64,000 bases of DNA from Planctomycetota bacterium (GTDB taxonomy: Bacteria > Planctomycetota > B15-G4 > SIAN01): positions 682,001 to 746,000 of the forward strand of contig JANQQL010000010.1 in the NCBI GenBank assembly GCA_028289345.1. Reading direction: 5' to 3'. Made by a program: the position numbers and the translations under genes. This document shows positions 9,787 to 18,541 of this stretch, one piece after another. The notes beneath the pieces are model-generated. The model had not been told where the DNA came from, ran no database searches, and saw only the letters and a list, made by a program, of their open reading frames with translations. How positions within the stretch are numbered: the stretch's first letter is position 1; each line of letters starts with the position of its first letter.

Positions 9787-10005
9787 TCATTCTTCCGGCG
9801 CCGCGGTCCGCCGCCGGAATTCCGGCACCGGCACCCCCCCAATCCCCCAGCTCTCGAGGTCGACTTCATCAATCACTACGAACGTGGTCGCGGGGGACTT
9901 GTGGAGAACCCGCTGCAGAACTTCCGTCACCCCCGCCATGACCTCGGCCTTCTGTTCGGGCGTGGTTCCTCCTTCGCGGGTGATCTTGATGTTGACGTAA
10001 GGCAT
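9787..10005 (-). CDS. 4-oxalocrotonate tautomerase-family protein
   Basis: A 72-residue small tautomerase with the family hallmark of a proline immediately after the initiator Met (MPYVNIKITREGGTTPEQK), which becomes the catalytic N-terminal base once Met is removed. The central TEVLQRVLHKSPATTFVVIDEV segment fits the 4-OT/MIF beta-alpha-beta fold. The start is set at 10005 because Pro must be residue 2 and GAGGA lies nine bases upstream; an in-frame TTG three codons earlier would destroy the active site. It is the last gene of the TetR-controlled operon, five bases after the NTF2-like gene. It probably isomerises an unsaturated carbonyl compound; substrate unknown. Confidence 0.88.
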   Translation of the reverse strand: MPYVNIKITREGGTTPEQKAEVMAGVTEVLQRVLHKSPATTFVVIDEVDLESWGIGGVPVPEFRRRTAAPEE

Positions 10006-10010
10006 GGCTT

Positions 10011-10418
10011 TCAATCCTCGACTTCATAATGGAACACTTTGGCGATGATTTGCCACTTGTCGTCGACTCGAACGAGAGTCAGAAAGTCGGTGAAGTGCTT
10101 GCCCATCATGGACGAGCGCATTGTCACCGCAGCCGTGTCGGATCCGGCGAGGGCGATCTCGTCAATGGTGTAGCCATAAGCATCGCCAGAATCCGCAGGA
10201 GGGGTCCGCTCTGCCACGATGGGAAAGTAGTCCTGCATCGTGAGCTGCAGGAGCTCTTCCCCGGAAGCGGTGACGTAGCGAGCATCGGGATGGAACACCT
10301 GTTCGAGCTTGGCCACGTCACAGGTGTAGAGTCCCTCGTAGTACGCACCGAGCACTTCGGTGATCGCTTCATACGCTTGCGCGTTGACCGCGGGGGATTG
10401 CAAAGTCGCCACGATCAT
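10011..10418 (-). CDS. NTF2-like / putative lumazine-binding-type protein
   Basis: A 135-residue cone-shaped NTF2-fold protein, matching the nuclear-transport-factor-2/SnoaL-like group often annotated as 'putative lumazine-binding'. Visible signs are the N-terminal helix AYYEGLYTCDVAKLEQVFHP, then DARYVTASGEELLQL and the closing strand FLTLVRVDDKWQIIAKVFHYE. Members are small-molecule binding proteins or isomerases; no function can be fixed. The ATG at 10418 overlaps the TGA of the upstream SDR (ATGA), indicating translational coupling, and GGGGAGGG precedes it. It sits in the operon SDR - NTF2-like - tautomerase. Confidence 0.85.
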   Translation of the reverse strand: MIVATLQSPAVNAQAYEAITEVLGAYYEGLYTCDVAKLEQVFHPDARYVTASGEELLQLTMQDYFPIVAERTPPADSGDAYGYTIDEIALAGSDTAAVTMRSSMMGKHFTDFLTLVRVDDKWQIIAKVFHYEVED

Positions 10419-11155
10419 GCCCTCCCCGTCACGAAGCCGCCGTCGACGGGCAGGATGTGACCGGTCACGAACTCGGCATCGGTCAAGTAGCAAACAGCAT
10501 CGGTGATCTCTTGGGTCTCGCCGACGCGGTTCAGAAGAGCGACTCCCCCAAAGTCGTCCACATCGACACCCCCGTGCAAGGGCGTTCGCACCACCCCGGG
10601 CGCGACCATGTTCACCCGGATGTCGTCGGAGGCCAGTTCCGCGGCGAGGCTATGGGTCAACGCGTGGACGCCGCCTTTGCTGACCAACGGGGCCGACGCT
10701 GGAAAGCTGGCAATGGCATGGTCGATGAGGACCGTGCCGATGTTGACGATCGCCCCCCCTTTCCCCTGCTTCTTGAGTTGTCGCACGACGGCCTGGGTGG
10801 TGAGGTAGGTCCCACGGAGATTGCCGTGGAGATAACCATCCAGGTCTTCTTCCGTGACCTCGACAAACGCCTTTGAGGCAAAGGTTCCCGCGTTGTTGAC
10901 CAGCACATCGACGTGACCAAAGCGCTCCACGGCGATGCGCACGAGCGCTTCGCCGGTCGATCGATCGCCGATGTTGCCGGCCACGAACGCGGTGCGCTCC
11001 GGAGCGCCGAGCTCTACCACGGCCTGTTCGAGCCGAGCCGAGTCTCGACCGTTGAGGACCACGGAGTCCCCTCGCTCCAGGAAGGCGCGGGCGAGATCTC
11101 TCCCGATTCCACTGGAGGACCCGGTGACGATGGTGACACGTTTGGGATTCGACAT
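10415..11155 (-). CDS. Short-chain dehydrogenase/reductase with atypical active site
   Basis: A 246-residue Rossmann enzyme of the SDR superfamily. The cofactor motif TGSSSGIG is near the N-terminus, then NNAG and a C-terminal GHILPVDGGF. The usual catalytic Ser and YxxxK are altered: the Ser strand reads IVNIGTVLIDH, and the position four residues before the conserved Lys (PLVSKGG) is Pro instead of Tyr. Related sequences with the 'PASA...SKG' form exist, so this may be a subfamily trait, but oxidoreductase activity should not be assumed. The start at ATG 11155 follows AAGGAG. It is the first gene of a three-gene operon with a TetR operator 21 bp upstream. Confidence 0.85.
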   Translation of the reverse strand: MSNPKRVTIVTGSSSGIGRDLARAFLERGDSVVLNGRDSARLEQAVVELGAPERTAFVAGNIGDRSTGEALVRIAVERFGHVDVLVNNAGTFASKAFVEVTEEDLDGYLHGNLRGTYLTTQAVVRQLKKQGKGGAIVNIGTVLIDHAIASFPASAPLVSKGGVHALTHSLAAELASDDIRVNMVAPGVVRTPLHGGVDVDDFGGVALLNRVGETQEITDAVCYLTDAEFVTGHILPVDGGFVTGRA

Positions 11156-11175
11156 TTCCTTGCTCCTTGGATTTC

Positions 11176-11193
11176 AATACGACCAGTCGTCTT
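11176..11193. promoter_or_regulatory. TetR operator in front of the SDR operon
   Basis: AATACGACCAGTCGTCTT contains the inverted repeat ACGAC-CA-GTCGT (11179-11190). An identical 18-mer stands at 11862-11879 before tetR. The site lies 21 bp upstream of the SDR start, between the presumed promoter and the ribosome-binding site, a position suited to repression. Confidence 0.8.
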
Positions 11194-11205
11194 TTAATTG
11201 TTCCG

Positions 11206-11228
11206 AAAAAACGGGCGCGCTCGCGCCC
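11206..11228 (-). terminator. Intrinsic terminator of the tetR gene
   Basis: On the minus strand GGGCGC / GCGCCC forms a stem with a four-base loop, extendable to seven pairs. It is followed directly by G and six Ts (plus-strand A-run 11206-11211). It lies 28 bases after the tetR stop and before the SDR operon operator, so the operon is transcribed separately from tetR. Confidence 0.8.
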
Positions 11229-11256
11229 CTCATTCATCTCTTAAGTTTTTGCCAAT

Positions 11257-11853
11257 TCATGATTTACTGAGAATGTACCCGTCCAGGAGGTGGTGAACGA
11301 CCCGCTCGAGGGATTCCACGGACTGCTCGATCTTCATGCGGATCACGGCCCCCTCCCAAGCCTCGGTCAACAGGGCGGCGAGCTCCCGGGCCTCCACGTC
11401 GCGACGAACCACCTTTCGTGCCTGACCATCGCGCAGAACCTCGGCCACCACGTCACTCCACCCGGTGAACCCCGCACGCAACTGATCCCGGCAAACGCTG
11501 CTGCCTTCCAACTCGCCGCCAAGGTTTGCGATGAGACAGCCTCCGACGTAACCGTTCTTTTCGAAGTCGCTCATCAACGCCCGAAAGAAGCCTCGAAGGC
11601 CATCCAGGGGGTCGCTCGCCTCATCCAACGCTTCGCGCAACTGCTTTGCAAAGCACTCGGCGTAGAACTGAATCACGTGAGCGGCAAAGTCCTCCTTGCT
11701 GGCGAAGTAGTTGTAGAACGAGCCCTTGGGCACCTGGGCCCGGTTGACAACTTCCTGAATTCCGGTGCCGTGGTATCCGTTCTCCAGAAGGGCGGCAACG
11801 CCCTCCGTAAGGAGGCGCTCTCGAGTTGCCTGGCTGCGTCTTGGTCTTGCCAT
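11257..11853 (-). CDS. TetR/AcrR-family transcriptional repressor
   Basis: A 198-residue TetR regulator. The N-terminal helix-turn-helix is clear (RERLLTEGVAALLENGYHGT, then GIQEVVNRAQVPKGSFYNYF, ASKEDF). The ligand-binding half carries GCLIANLGGEL, resembling the AcuR/NemR-like branch, which responds to reactive carbonyl or electrophilic compounds. The same 18-bp operator occurs nine bases upstream of its own start and upstream of the next transcription unit (SDR, NTF2-like, tautomerase), so it very probably represses itself and that operon. The start is ATG 11853. The three target genes fit handling of a carbonyl compound, but the inducer is inferred only. Confidence 0.9.
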   Translation of the reverse strand: MARPRRSQATRERLLTEGVAALLENGYHGTGIQEVVNRAQVPKGSFYNYFASKEDFAAHVIQFYAECFAKQLREALDEASDPLDGLRGFFRALMSDFEKNGYVGGCLIANLGGELEGSSVCRDQLRAGFTGWSDVVAEVLRDGQARKVVRRDVEARELAALLTEAWEGAVIRMKIEQSVESLERVVHHLLDGYILSKS

Positions 11854-11861
11854 GACGAAAT

Positions 11862-11879
11862 AATACGACCAGTCGTCTT
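11862..11879. promoter_or_regulatory. TetR operator in front of tetR
   Basis: Second exact copy of AATACGACCAGTCGTCTT, with ACGAC-CA-GTCGT at 11865-11876, nine bases upstream of the tetR ATG. This implies autoregulation. Confidence 0.8.
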
Positions 11880-11952
11880 GTTTCGTTCCAAAAAAAAACC
11901 TCGGAAAGAGTCCACTGATTGGAATCCGATCAGTGCCGAGAAGACTCCCCGC

Positions 11953-14871
11953 TCACTGCTCCTTCGAGAAACTCTGCGGAGCCACGTCATCCACGGATCC
12001 CCGCTCGTCCTTGGCTGGATCGGGGTGCCAGGAGAACGCCTGGCCTCCCTGTCCCAATCCCCTCGCCTCGAACTCTCGCGCCACTCCCCACCATTTCTCG
12101 GCCAGCTCCGTCCATTTCCACTGCTCGTAGAGGTCAATCAGCTCAATCACAGTGACTTGGGTGTTGCTGGCCAGTGCGGTCGTGGTCTTGAGCTTGGGAA
12201 GGGTCTCGTAAGCCTCGAGGAGAAAGGACTCTGCCTCCGCCCACTCTTCGAACTGCTTCCATGCAATTCCCAGATAGTAGTGAAGACGCCAGTGCACGTC
12301 GGGATCCACCTGGCTGGTCGAAAGAACCGCTTCGCGACAGTCTTCGAGAATCTGCAACGCTTCGTCGTTGCGCCCCTCCCGCATGAGAATCAGTGAGTAG
12401 TTGCACATTCCCAGGAAATGCAGTCGGGTGTGCTTCGCCTCGGAATCCAGGATGGTGAGCGCCTCCCGAAACAGTTCGAAGCTGCGCTCCGGATCGCCGA
12501 TCTCCCCCTCCAAAGTCGCCAAATTGCCCAGCACACCGGCCAGGTCGAGCAACGAGGGAAACTGGCGATACAAGCTCACCGCGTCTCGCAAACGCTCGAG
12601 GCTTTCCTGATGTCGCCCCTGATCGCGGTACAGGTTGCCCAATCGGGCCAGGGAAGTCGCTCTTGCTCGACTTTGTCCTTCATTTCCTTCGCTCGCGTCC
12701 TCCAGGATGGAGAGAAACCGCTTCTCTGCCTCCGCAGGCTTTCCTGCCAGCTGATAGATGTCAGCCAGACACGCACGTGCTCCCAAAGTCGTCCTGTGAC
12801 TGACACCGTAGGCATTGATCAAGATGGCCACCGCCCGTTCAGCCTGCGAGAGAACTTGGTGGGAGTGTCCTTGCTCCGCGAGCGCTCCGGCGTGGAAGAT
12901 CGCGACAGTGGCGCGGCGGTAGTGGTCCTCGGCGAGGAACGGACGGTACACCTCATCGGCCTTGCGAAACCAAGTCAGGGCTTCCTCCCACCGCTTGTGG
13001 GCATAGGCATGGCGTCCCAGCTGAAGGTACTGCAGTCCCAGGGTCGCGGGACGGATCTCGCGGGCTGCTTGTTGCTCGTGGCGGGCGATGACGGACCGCA
13101 GCAAATCTTCCGCGTCCCGCTCGCGGCCCACGGACTGCAGAGCGACCCACAAGTCGCTCCAGATCTCGGCAGCTGGCGGGGGCTCTTGTCCAAAGGTCCG
13201 CCGGTAACGTTCCACCCCGCGCCGCAACGCCCGCTCCGATTCCTCGAAGCGATCCTGTCCGTAGAAGATCTTGCCCTGAAGACCGAAAACCTGCAGCCAG
13301 GCACCTGGGTCGGCGAGGAGGTCATCCATCCGAGGAAGCACCCGGTCCACGATCTTGGCAGCGTCCTCGTACTTTCGCTGTCCGAGCTGGTTCAAAGCCA
13401 GAGCCAACAGATTTCGGAGCGCATCCGCGTTGTCCATGCTGCTGTCATTGTGAAGCAGACGATCGGCATTCCGGAGATGGTCTTCCCCGCGTTGCCAATG
13501 GGATAGAAACGAGAACGTCTTTCCTACCAAATGATGAAGAGACGCTCTGACCTCGTGATCCGAAAAGGCGTCATCGATTCGAAAACTCGCTCGTTCGACC
13601 GCTTCCCGCAACGTGGTTTCTGGGTTCGACCGAAATGGCTCTGCCTGGCCGAGAATGTCGTTCAGCAGGAAGTCACTCACCGCCGTGGCGCGAGCCGCTT
13701 CCCGGCTGGCTCGATCCCTCTCGACCGTGAGGTTGGCTTGATGCAGGAGAAGCAAGACTCCGATGGCCACGACACTCGCGACGATGGTCACGACCAAGGC
13801 AAAGAGCCATCGGTGCAATCGAACCAGCTTGGCAAGCTGGTAGAACAAACTGGGGGGCACGGCTTCGATCGGTTGGCCAGATCGCACCCGCCGAAGGTCG
13901 GAAGCGAACGCATCCACCGAGGCATATCGACGCTCCGGAACTTTCTCCAGTGCTTTGAGGAGGATGATCTCGAGCTGCCGGTCGAGCCCGGGATTGACGG
14001 AACGAGGGCGACGAGGTTCTCCTTCTTGCATCTGACGCAGCCACTCGAGCGTGTCACCGACGGGCGGAAACGGCAGAGCACCAAGGAGCAGCTCGTAAAG
14101 GATGACCCCCAACGAGTAAACATCGGCACGGACGTCCGCGTGTCGAGCCCCTTGGGTTTGCTCCGGCGCCATGTACCGAGGCGTTCCCAGAAGCTGCGCC
14201 GACCCCGTCAGGCTTTCGACCGACGTCGACTCTAACCATTTGCTCACTTTGGCAAGCCCGAAGTCCAGCAGTCGCGGCCGTCCCCGATCATCCACCAAAA
14301 TGTTCGAGGGTTTGAGGTCCCGATGAATCACACCACGCTGATGGGCATGGTTGACGGCCGAGCAAACCTCGAGAAACAAAGACAGCACCGCCTCGGCTGG
14401 ACGACCGGAGAGGTGCCGATCCACCCACTGGTTGATGGGAATCCCATCCACCCACTCCATCTTGATCAACGGGTGGCCGTCGATGACCTCGAAGCTGTGC
14501 ATCTGCACGATGTTTTCGTGATCCAGCGCCGCGTTGACTTCGTGCTCCCGATCAAAACGCTGTCGCACTTCTTCGGGCGCCAGCGATCCAAGCAGGGGGC
14601 GCTTGAGAGCCACGAAGCCCCCCGACTCCGCAGAATGCGCGCGATAGACGATGCCCTGCCCACCGTGCTGGTAGTCGATCAGTTCGTAAGGACCCAATCG
14701 CCCGAGGGAGTAGGATGACCGGGTCTGCCGGACCAGGGCCAACCAGGAATCGCTCTGTTCGTCGCTCAGGAACTCCGGGAACCATTCCCCCATTCCAGGA
14801 TGGTCGGCCGGTGGATCGGGGATGGATCGGTTCTCACTCAAGGATGACTCTGCCTCACTGCGACCGCGCAA
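11953..14871 (-). CDS. Membrane Ser/Thr protein kinase with TPR ectodomain
   Basis: A 972-residue Hanks-type kinase. The cytoplasmic kinase domain spans about residues 60-330: degenerate glycine loop QHGGQGIVYRA, Lys90 in VALK, HRDLKPSN (Asp185), DFG at 203-205, and an APE-type segment (MAPEQ). One transmembrane helix lies at about 356-377. The rest is an extracytoplasmic array of helical TPR-like repeats (about 400-930). The start is uncertain: a TTG at 14871 with GAGG/GGAGG upstream is the longest in-frame option after a stop, and another TTG and an ATG follow within 26 codons. It lies 99 bp downstream of an ECF sigma gene on the same strand, so kinase and sigma form a cassette. Confidence 0.88.
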   Translation of the reverse strand: MRGRSEAESSLSENRSIPDPPADHPGMGEWFPEFLSDEQSDSWLALVRQTRSSYSLGRLGPYELIDYQHGGQGIVYRAHSAESGGFVALKRPLLGSLAPEEVRQRFDREHEVNAALDHENIVQMHSFEVIDGHPLIKMEWVDGIPINQWVDRHLSGRPAEAVLSLFLEVCSAVNHAHQRGVIHRDLKPSNILVDDRGRPRLLDFGLAKVSKWLESTSVESLTGSAQLLGTPRYMAPEQTQGARHADVRADVYSLGVILYELLLGALPFPPVGDTLEWLRQMQEGEPRRPRSVNPGLDRQLEIILLKALEKVPERRYASVDAFASDLRRVRSGQPIEAVPPSLFYQLAKLVRLHRWLFALVVTIVASVVAIGVLLLLHQANLTVERDRASREAARATAVSDFLLNDILGQAEPFRSNPETTLREAVERASFRIDDAFSDHEVRASLHHLVGKTFSFLSHWQRGEDHLRNADRLLHNDSSMDNADALRNLLALALNQLGQRKYEDAAKIVDRVLPRMDDLLADPGAWLQVFGLQGKIFYGQDRFEESERALRRGVERYRRTFGQEPPPAAEIWSDLWVALQSVGRERDAEDLLRSVIARHEQQAAREIRPATLGLQYLQLGRHAYAHKRWEEALTWFRKADEVYRPFLAEDHYRRATVAIFHAGALAEQGHSHQVLSQAERAVAILINAYGVSHRTTLGARACLADIYQLAGKPAEAEKRFLSILEDASEGNEGQSRARATSLARLGNLYRDQGRHQESLERLRDAVSLYRQFPSLLDLAGVLGNLATLEGEIGDPERSFELFREALTILDSEAKHTRLHFLGMCNYSLILMREGRNDEALQILEDCREAVLSTSQVDPDVHWRLHYYLGIAWKQFEEWAEAESFLLEAYETLPKLKTTTALASNTQVTVIELIDLYEQWKWTELAEKWWGVAREFEARGLGQGGQAFSWHPDPAKDERGSVDDVAPQSFSKEQ

Positions 14872-14970
14872 GGTCCTCGCCTCGCTCCTCCACAGCTACC
14901 GGTCGCAGCGAGAGTTCTGGACAGGAAAAAGTGCAAAGCTCCCAAGACGCGTCGCGATCCGGACGAGTTG

Positions 14971-15582
14971 TCATAGTTCTTTCTCATCACGGAGCTGACT
15001 CTGGATCTGTTGTCGAATCAGATTTCGGACCCTCTGTTTGACCTTGTAGATCGCCGCCTCCGTGGCCGACTCTTGGTCCGCCACTTCGCGAACCGAGTGT
15101 CCGGCCAACAGACTTTCGAAGATCCGAAGGTCACGCTCAGAAGTTTGAGAGCGCGTCCACTGGAACGCCAGGCGCACATGATGGTTGCGCCACTCTTCCT
15201 GCCAGATGTCATCCAGCTCCGCCGCTTCCTGCGGCAAGGACGAAGCGTGGATCTTGGGATCGAGACTCTCGAGCTCGGGCCCCGACCGAGTCCGGTGCGT
15301 GTGAACCGCATTCGCGACCACTCGTCCGAGATAACTGCGGAATCGCCCTCTTTCTCGGTCGTATTGAAATCCCCGCGAGAGAGCATGAGAAAGGCGGGCC
15401 ATCACGTCCTGGCGCACGTCCTCGGCGTCACAGTGCTGCAGGCCCCGGCGACTGCAGTAGCGCAAAATGAGTTCTCGATAGCGCTGCTCAAAACGACGCC
15501 ACGCCTGGTGGTTGGTCGAGTCCTTGAGCAGATCGAGCAGGGTCGAGCTGGTCTTCGAGTCGTTGTTCATCATTGTGCTCAT
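14971..15582 (-). CDS. ECF-type RNA polymerase sigma factor
   Basis: A 203-residue sigma-70 family regulator with region 2 (RRFEQRYRELILRYCSRRGL, AEDVRQDVMARL) and region 4 with helix-turn-helix (GHSVREVADQESATEAAIYK, VKQRVRNLIRQQ). It would direct RNA polymerase to a dedicated set of promoters. The kinase gene follows on the same strand after 99 bp, the common arrangement in which a transmembrane kinase activates or works through its ECF partner; no anti-sigma gene is present in this cassette. The start at ATG 15582 has a weak ribosome-binding site, with a second ATG three codons later. It is divergent from a secreted-protein gene at 15791. Confidence 0.88.
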   Translation of the reverse strand: MSTMMNNDSKTSSTLLDLLKDSTNHQAWRRFEQRYRELILRYCSRRGLQHCDAEDVRQDVMARLSHALSRGFQYDRERGRFRSYLGRVVANAVHTHRTRSGPELESLDPKIHASSLPQEAAELDDIWQEEWRNHHVRLAFQWTRSQTSERDLRIFESLLAGHSVREVADQESATEAAIYKVKQRVRNLIRQQIQSQLRDEKEL

Positions 15583-15790
15583 TCCAACAGCGCCCGCTTT
15601 TTAGCACAAGCGTCTCGCAGTGGTCGAGTCGAATCAACGGCTCCTCATGAGCGAGAAACAATCTCCTCGAATTTGTCCAAAGGGAAACTCGCTCAGGGTA
15701 GCTGAGGCAGATCCCTCTCCAACCGCGAGGAAGCGTCTCGATGGTTGGCGAGAAACCTCTGACAGACTCGTGTTCTATCGGGAGCCCAAG

Positions 15791-17632
15791 ATGAAAAAAG
15801 TCATCCTGAGTGGATTGATATTGTTCGGATTCTTCTCCTCGGACTCGGTTCGTGCGCAATCGCAATCGAATCGGGGGTACATCCCCTACTGGTACGCGGA
15901 TCAGAAAACCACGACGCACCTCGACATCGTCAACAGAAGTGCGACGCCGGAACGCGTGCGGGTCGTCGGTCTCGTGGAAGGTACCCACCGACGGCTCTTG
16001 GAAGAGATTGTTCTACAACCGAAAGAACTGCGCCGAATCCCCCTGACACCCGAACAGTTTCCGGGCCGACTCCCGTCCAGCCGCCTCCCTCGTTGGGGAA
16101 CCGGAGATCGCCACGGCAGCGTGTGGGGCTCACTCGTCATCCACGGGAATAGCGAAGTCCTTGGCGCTTGGGTCGTCATGAACAATCCCAGCGAAAGCGT
16201 TTCCACCACCAGCATGATGAGTGACCGCGGCCGCGGAGCCTCCGAGTTGGTTGCTCATTGGTTCCGCCCCACCAGCTCCACGACGGCGATCTTCGCGGTG
16301 CAGAACGTCAGCGACCAAGCCACGATTTTGAGCGCTTCCATTCTGAATGGTCACGACTCTCCGAGTGTCGCCATTGGCCTTCTGGAACGAGGCGAAACCC
16401 AACTCGTCACCCTTGCCGACCTTGCGGGAAACCACCGAAACGTCCTCGCGAAATCCGGCGCGATCCGGTTCACCTCCTCCGTCCCCGGAGCCTTGGCCGG
16501 CCGCGCCACCATGGTGGACGCCCGCCGAGGTTTCAGCACTCCCCTCATGATGCACGCCCCGAAACAGAGCATTGGCACCTCGCTTCAGTCGCCAGGAGTT
16601 CCTTTTCGGGCCCCGGATCCCGATTCTGGTTTTCGACCGGGGACGTTCTTCCGCCCCCAGTTGATGGTCACCAACCAAAGTAACTCCCGGCACTCCTTCC
16701 AGCTCTCGCTCCAGGCAGACTTTCAGGAAGGCGAAAGCCCGTCCTACGAAACTCTGCCGGTCGATGGATCCGGACAAGAGTTCGAGATGCGGCGCATCAG
16801 CGACTGGGACAAGCGCACCGTCCGGAGACTCTCGCTGGATCCAGGAGAGACCCGAGTGCTCGACATCGTCAAGCTGACCTCCGGGTGGCAAGTCTTCTCG
16901 GAGCATGTCGCCGTTCGCCTGGACGCGAAGACTGCTCCGCCCGGCACTTTCGTCACCGACCTGGTCACGACCGATGAGACCTTGTGGTATTCGATGTTCG
17001 ATCCGATGTTCGACACCGGGATCGAAACTCCCCGCCACCTGGCGGTTTCTCTCGACCTTTCCAACAACAAACGAGGCCAGCTGTACTTCAACAATGCTTC
17101 CGACGAGCTGGGTGGTGCCGACGTAAGGATCTGGTTCGAGTCCGCCCCGGGTGAGTGGCACAGTTACCAGGCAACCGTTGATCTGGCAAAGCAAGAGTTC
17201 CGTATGCTTGACATCACCCAGCTTCGAAACGACCAGATTCCCGATTCCCTCGGAAACCTCTTGCCGTTGGATATGACCAAGTGCTTTGCCGAATCACGCT
17301 CGAGCCCACATGTCGTGTCCGCGGATCCTTCCATCGACCTGGAGCACGGCACCTGTTGGAGTTGCGACGACACCAGTACCCCGGATCACTGCATTCAATT
17401 GGAGGAGCTCGTCTTGCTACCACTTGTCAGCTCCGACACCATGGTCTGGCCGAACATTCACGACTATCGAGGAACCGACAGCTGTGGGAACACCGTGACT
17501 TGGACGATCTTCAGTGAACCCGGCGACGTGATCCCCCGCGTGGTCAAATTCCCGAGGATTCGTGAGATGTGCAGTCAGACGGGAATCCACTGCTTCCGAG
17601 ACCCCAGCAGGAGCGCCTTGTTCTGCCTCTGA
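15791..17632 (+). CDS. Exported protein of unknown function
   Basis: A 613-residue product with a clean signal peptide (MKKVILSGLILFGFFSSDSV, cleavage near VRAQS). The start at 15791 follows GGAG with six-base spacing. I do not recognise a named domain. After the signal it opens YIPYWYADQKTTTHLDIVNR, and repeated segments speak of beta sandwiches with 'ivNrs/vtNqs' strands (GYIP...HLDIVNRS and FFRPQLMVTNQSNSRHSF), as in surface or adhesion-type domains. The C-terminal quarter contains several cysteines (GTCWSCDD, MCSQTGIHC), suggesting disulfides and an extracytoplasmic location. It is divergent from the first ECF/kinase cassette (208 bp between starts). A strong hairpin follows 60 bases after the stop. 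Confidence 0.65.
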   Translation: MKKVILSGLILFGFFSSDSVRAQSQSNRGYIPYWYADQKTTTHLDIVNRSATPERVRVVGLVEGTHRRLLEEIVLQPKELRRIPLTPEQFPGRLPSSRLPRWGTGDRHGSVWGSLVIHGNSEVLGAWVVMNNPSESVSTTSMMSDRGRGASELVAHWFRPTSSTTAIFAVQNVSDQATILSASILNGHDSPSVAIGLLERGETQLVTLADLAGNHRNVLAKSGAIRFTSSVPGALAGRATMVDARRGFSTPLMMHAPKQSIGTSLQSPGVPFRAPDPDSGFRPGTFFRPQLMVTNQSNSRHSFQLSLQADFQEGESPSYETLPVDGSGQEFEMRRISDWDKRTVRRLSLDPGETRVLDIVKLTSGWQVFSEHVAVRLDAKTAPPGTFVTDLVTTDETLWYSMFDPMFDTGIETPRHLAVSLDLSNNKRGQLYFNNASDELGGADVRIWFESAPGEWHSYQATVDLAKQEFRMLDITQLRNDQIPDSLGNLLPLDMTKCFAESRSSPHVVSADPSIDLEHGTCWSCDDTSTPDHCIQLEELVLLPLVSSDTMVWPNIHDYRGTDSCGNTVTWTIFSEPGDVIPRVVKFPRIREMCSQTGIHCFRDPSRSALFCL

Positions 17633-17692
17633 ACGGGGTGAAATCCTCGATCGAACAGCCCTCTCCGTGATCCGGGGAGACCTCCGAATAGA

Positions 17693-17727
17693 GCCGGGTT
17701 CGCTCGTATCCCGCGAGTGAACCCGGC
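17693..17727 (+). terminator. 14-bp stem-loop after the exported protein
   Basis: Arm 17693-17706 pairs with 17714-17727 over 14 positions with a single G-U wobble, loop TATCCCG. It is followed by CTCTCTTGGTT, only moderately T-rich. It lies 60 bases past the stop and before the next ECF gene, so a terminator is likely. The rest of 17633-17953 shows no gene. Confidence 0.6.
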
Positions 17728-17953
17728 CTCTCTTGGTTCCCCCGGACGGGAGCTTTCGAACGACCTTCCGACATTCGGAGTTGCTTCAACGACCGACATG
17801 GGGCGCCCGCCAGCCCGCCATTCGCATTCCACGCCCCCCTCCGGCACGCCGAGGCTTCCTGGCCGATTGACGAGCTCTCTCCGCGTCTGGCGGTTCACCA
17901 CCACTGGCCGGCTCGCAATGAGGCGATCAGGGGCTATGTTGCTCCTTGGAACC

Positions 17954-18541
17954 ATGTCCAGCCTCCCCCCCAAAGATGATCTCGAATTGATTCAGCACGC
18001 GATCCGCCAAGAGCCCGAGGCGGTGAGCGCTGTCATCGAGAGGCTGCGCTGCGTACCCCGAATGTTGTCTGCCTGCGCGGCTCGACTGAACAATCCCCTC
18101 GATCAAGAGGAACAACGCGACCTGGTGCAGGAGATCCTCCTCTCCATCTGGAACAAGTTGGGCCAGTACGGGGGCCGGGCACGATTCGAAACTTGGGTGT
18201 ATCGCTTTTGCTTCCTGGAACTCCGTTGGCACTTGCGCAAGCGAGGCCGCCTCCCTCGACTCATCGATGATCTGCGTGAACCCCCAGCGCCCCGTGAGGC
18301 CCAGCAAACTCCCTCGGCTCTTGACTACGAACACGTCTACCAAGCGCTGTCCAAGCTCGACGAGGACGAGGCGGCCGTGGTCTCGCGCAAGCACTTCGAG
18401 GACCTGTCGTTCACAGAGATCGGTGAACACCTAGGGATTTCCGCCAACACGGCAAAAACCCGATACTATCGAGGATTGTTGAAACTGCGGGAGCAACTGC
18501 GGTCGCATACGGATGACCCGATTTCGGAGGGTCGGCGATGA
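17954..18541 (+). CDS. ECF-type RNA polymerase sigma factor (with anti-sigma and CHAT partners)
   Basis: A 195-residue sigma-70 family factor: region 2 (QRDLVQEILLSIWNKLGQYG, FETWVYRFCFLELRWHLRKR) and region 4 with the classic LSFTEIGEHLGISANTAKTR helix-turn-helix. It controls a specific regulon. The start is set at ATG 17954 (MSSLPPKDDL); an in-frame ATG at 17918 would add twelve residues without sigma character, and neither has a strong Shine-Dalgarno sequence. Its TGA overlaps the ATG of the next gene (ATGA at 18538-18541), so it is translationally coupled to a membrane protein that looks like its anti-sigma factor, followed by a TPR-CHAT protease. Confidence 0.88.
   Translation: MSSLPPKDDLELIQHAIRQEPEAVSAVIERLRCVPRMLSACAARLNNPLDQEEQRDLVQEILLSIWNKLGQYGGRARFETWVYRFCFLELRWHLRKRGRLPRLIDDLREPPAPREAQQTPSALDYEHVYQALSKLDEDEAAVVSRKHFEDLSFTEIGEHLGISANTAKTRYYRGLLKLREQLRSHTDDPISEGRR

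Noticed and set aside
12418-13506. 362-codon plus-strand open frame
   Set aside because: Antisense to the TPR part of the first kinase, whose motifs and strand are clear.
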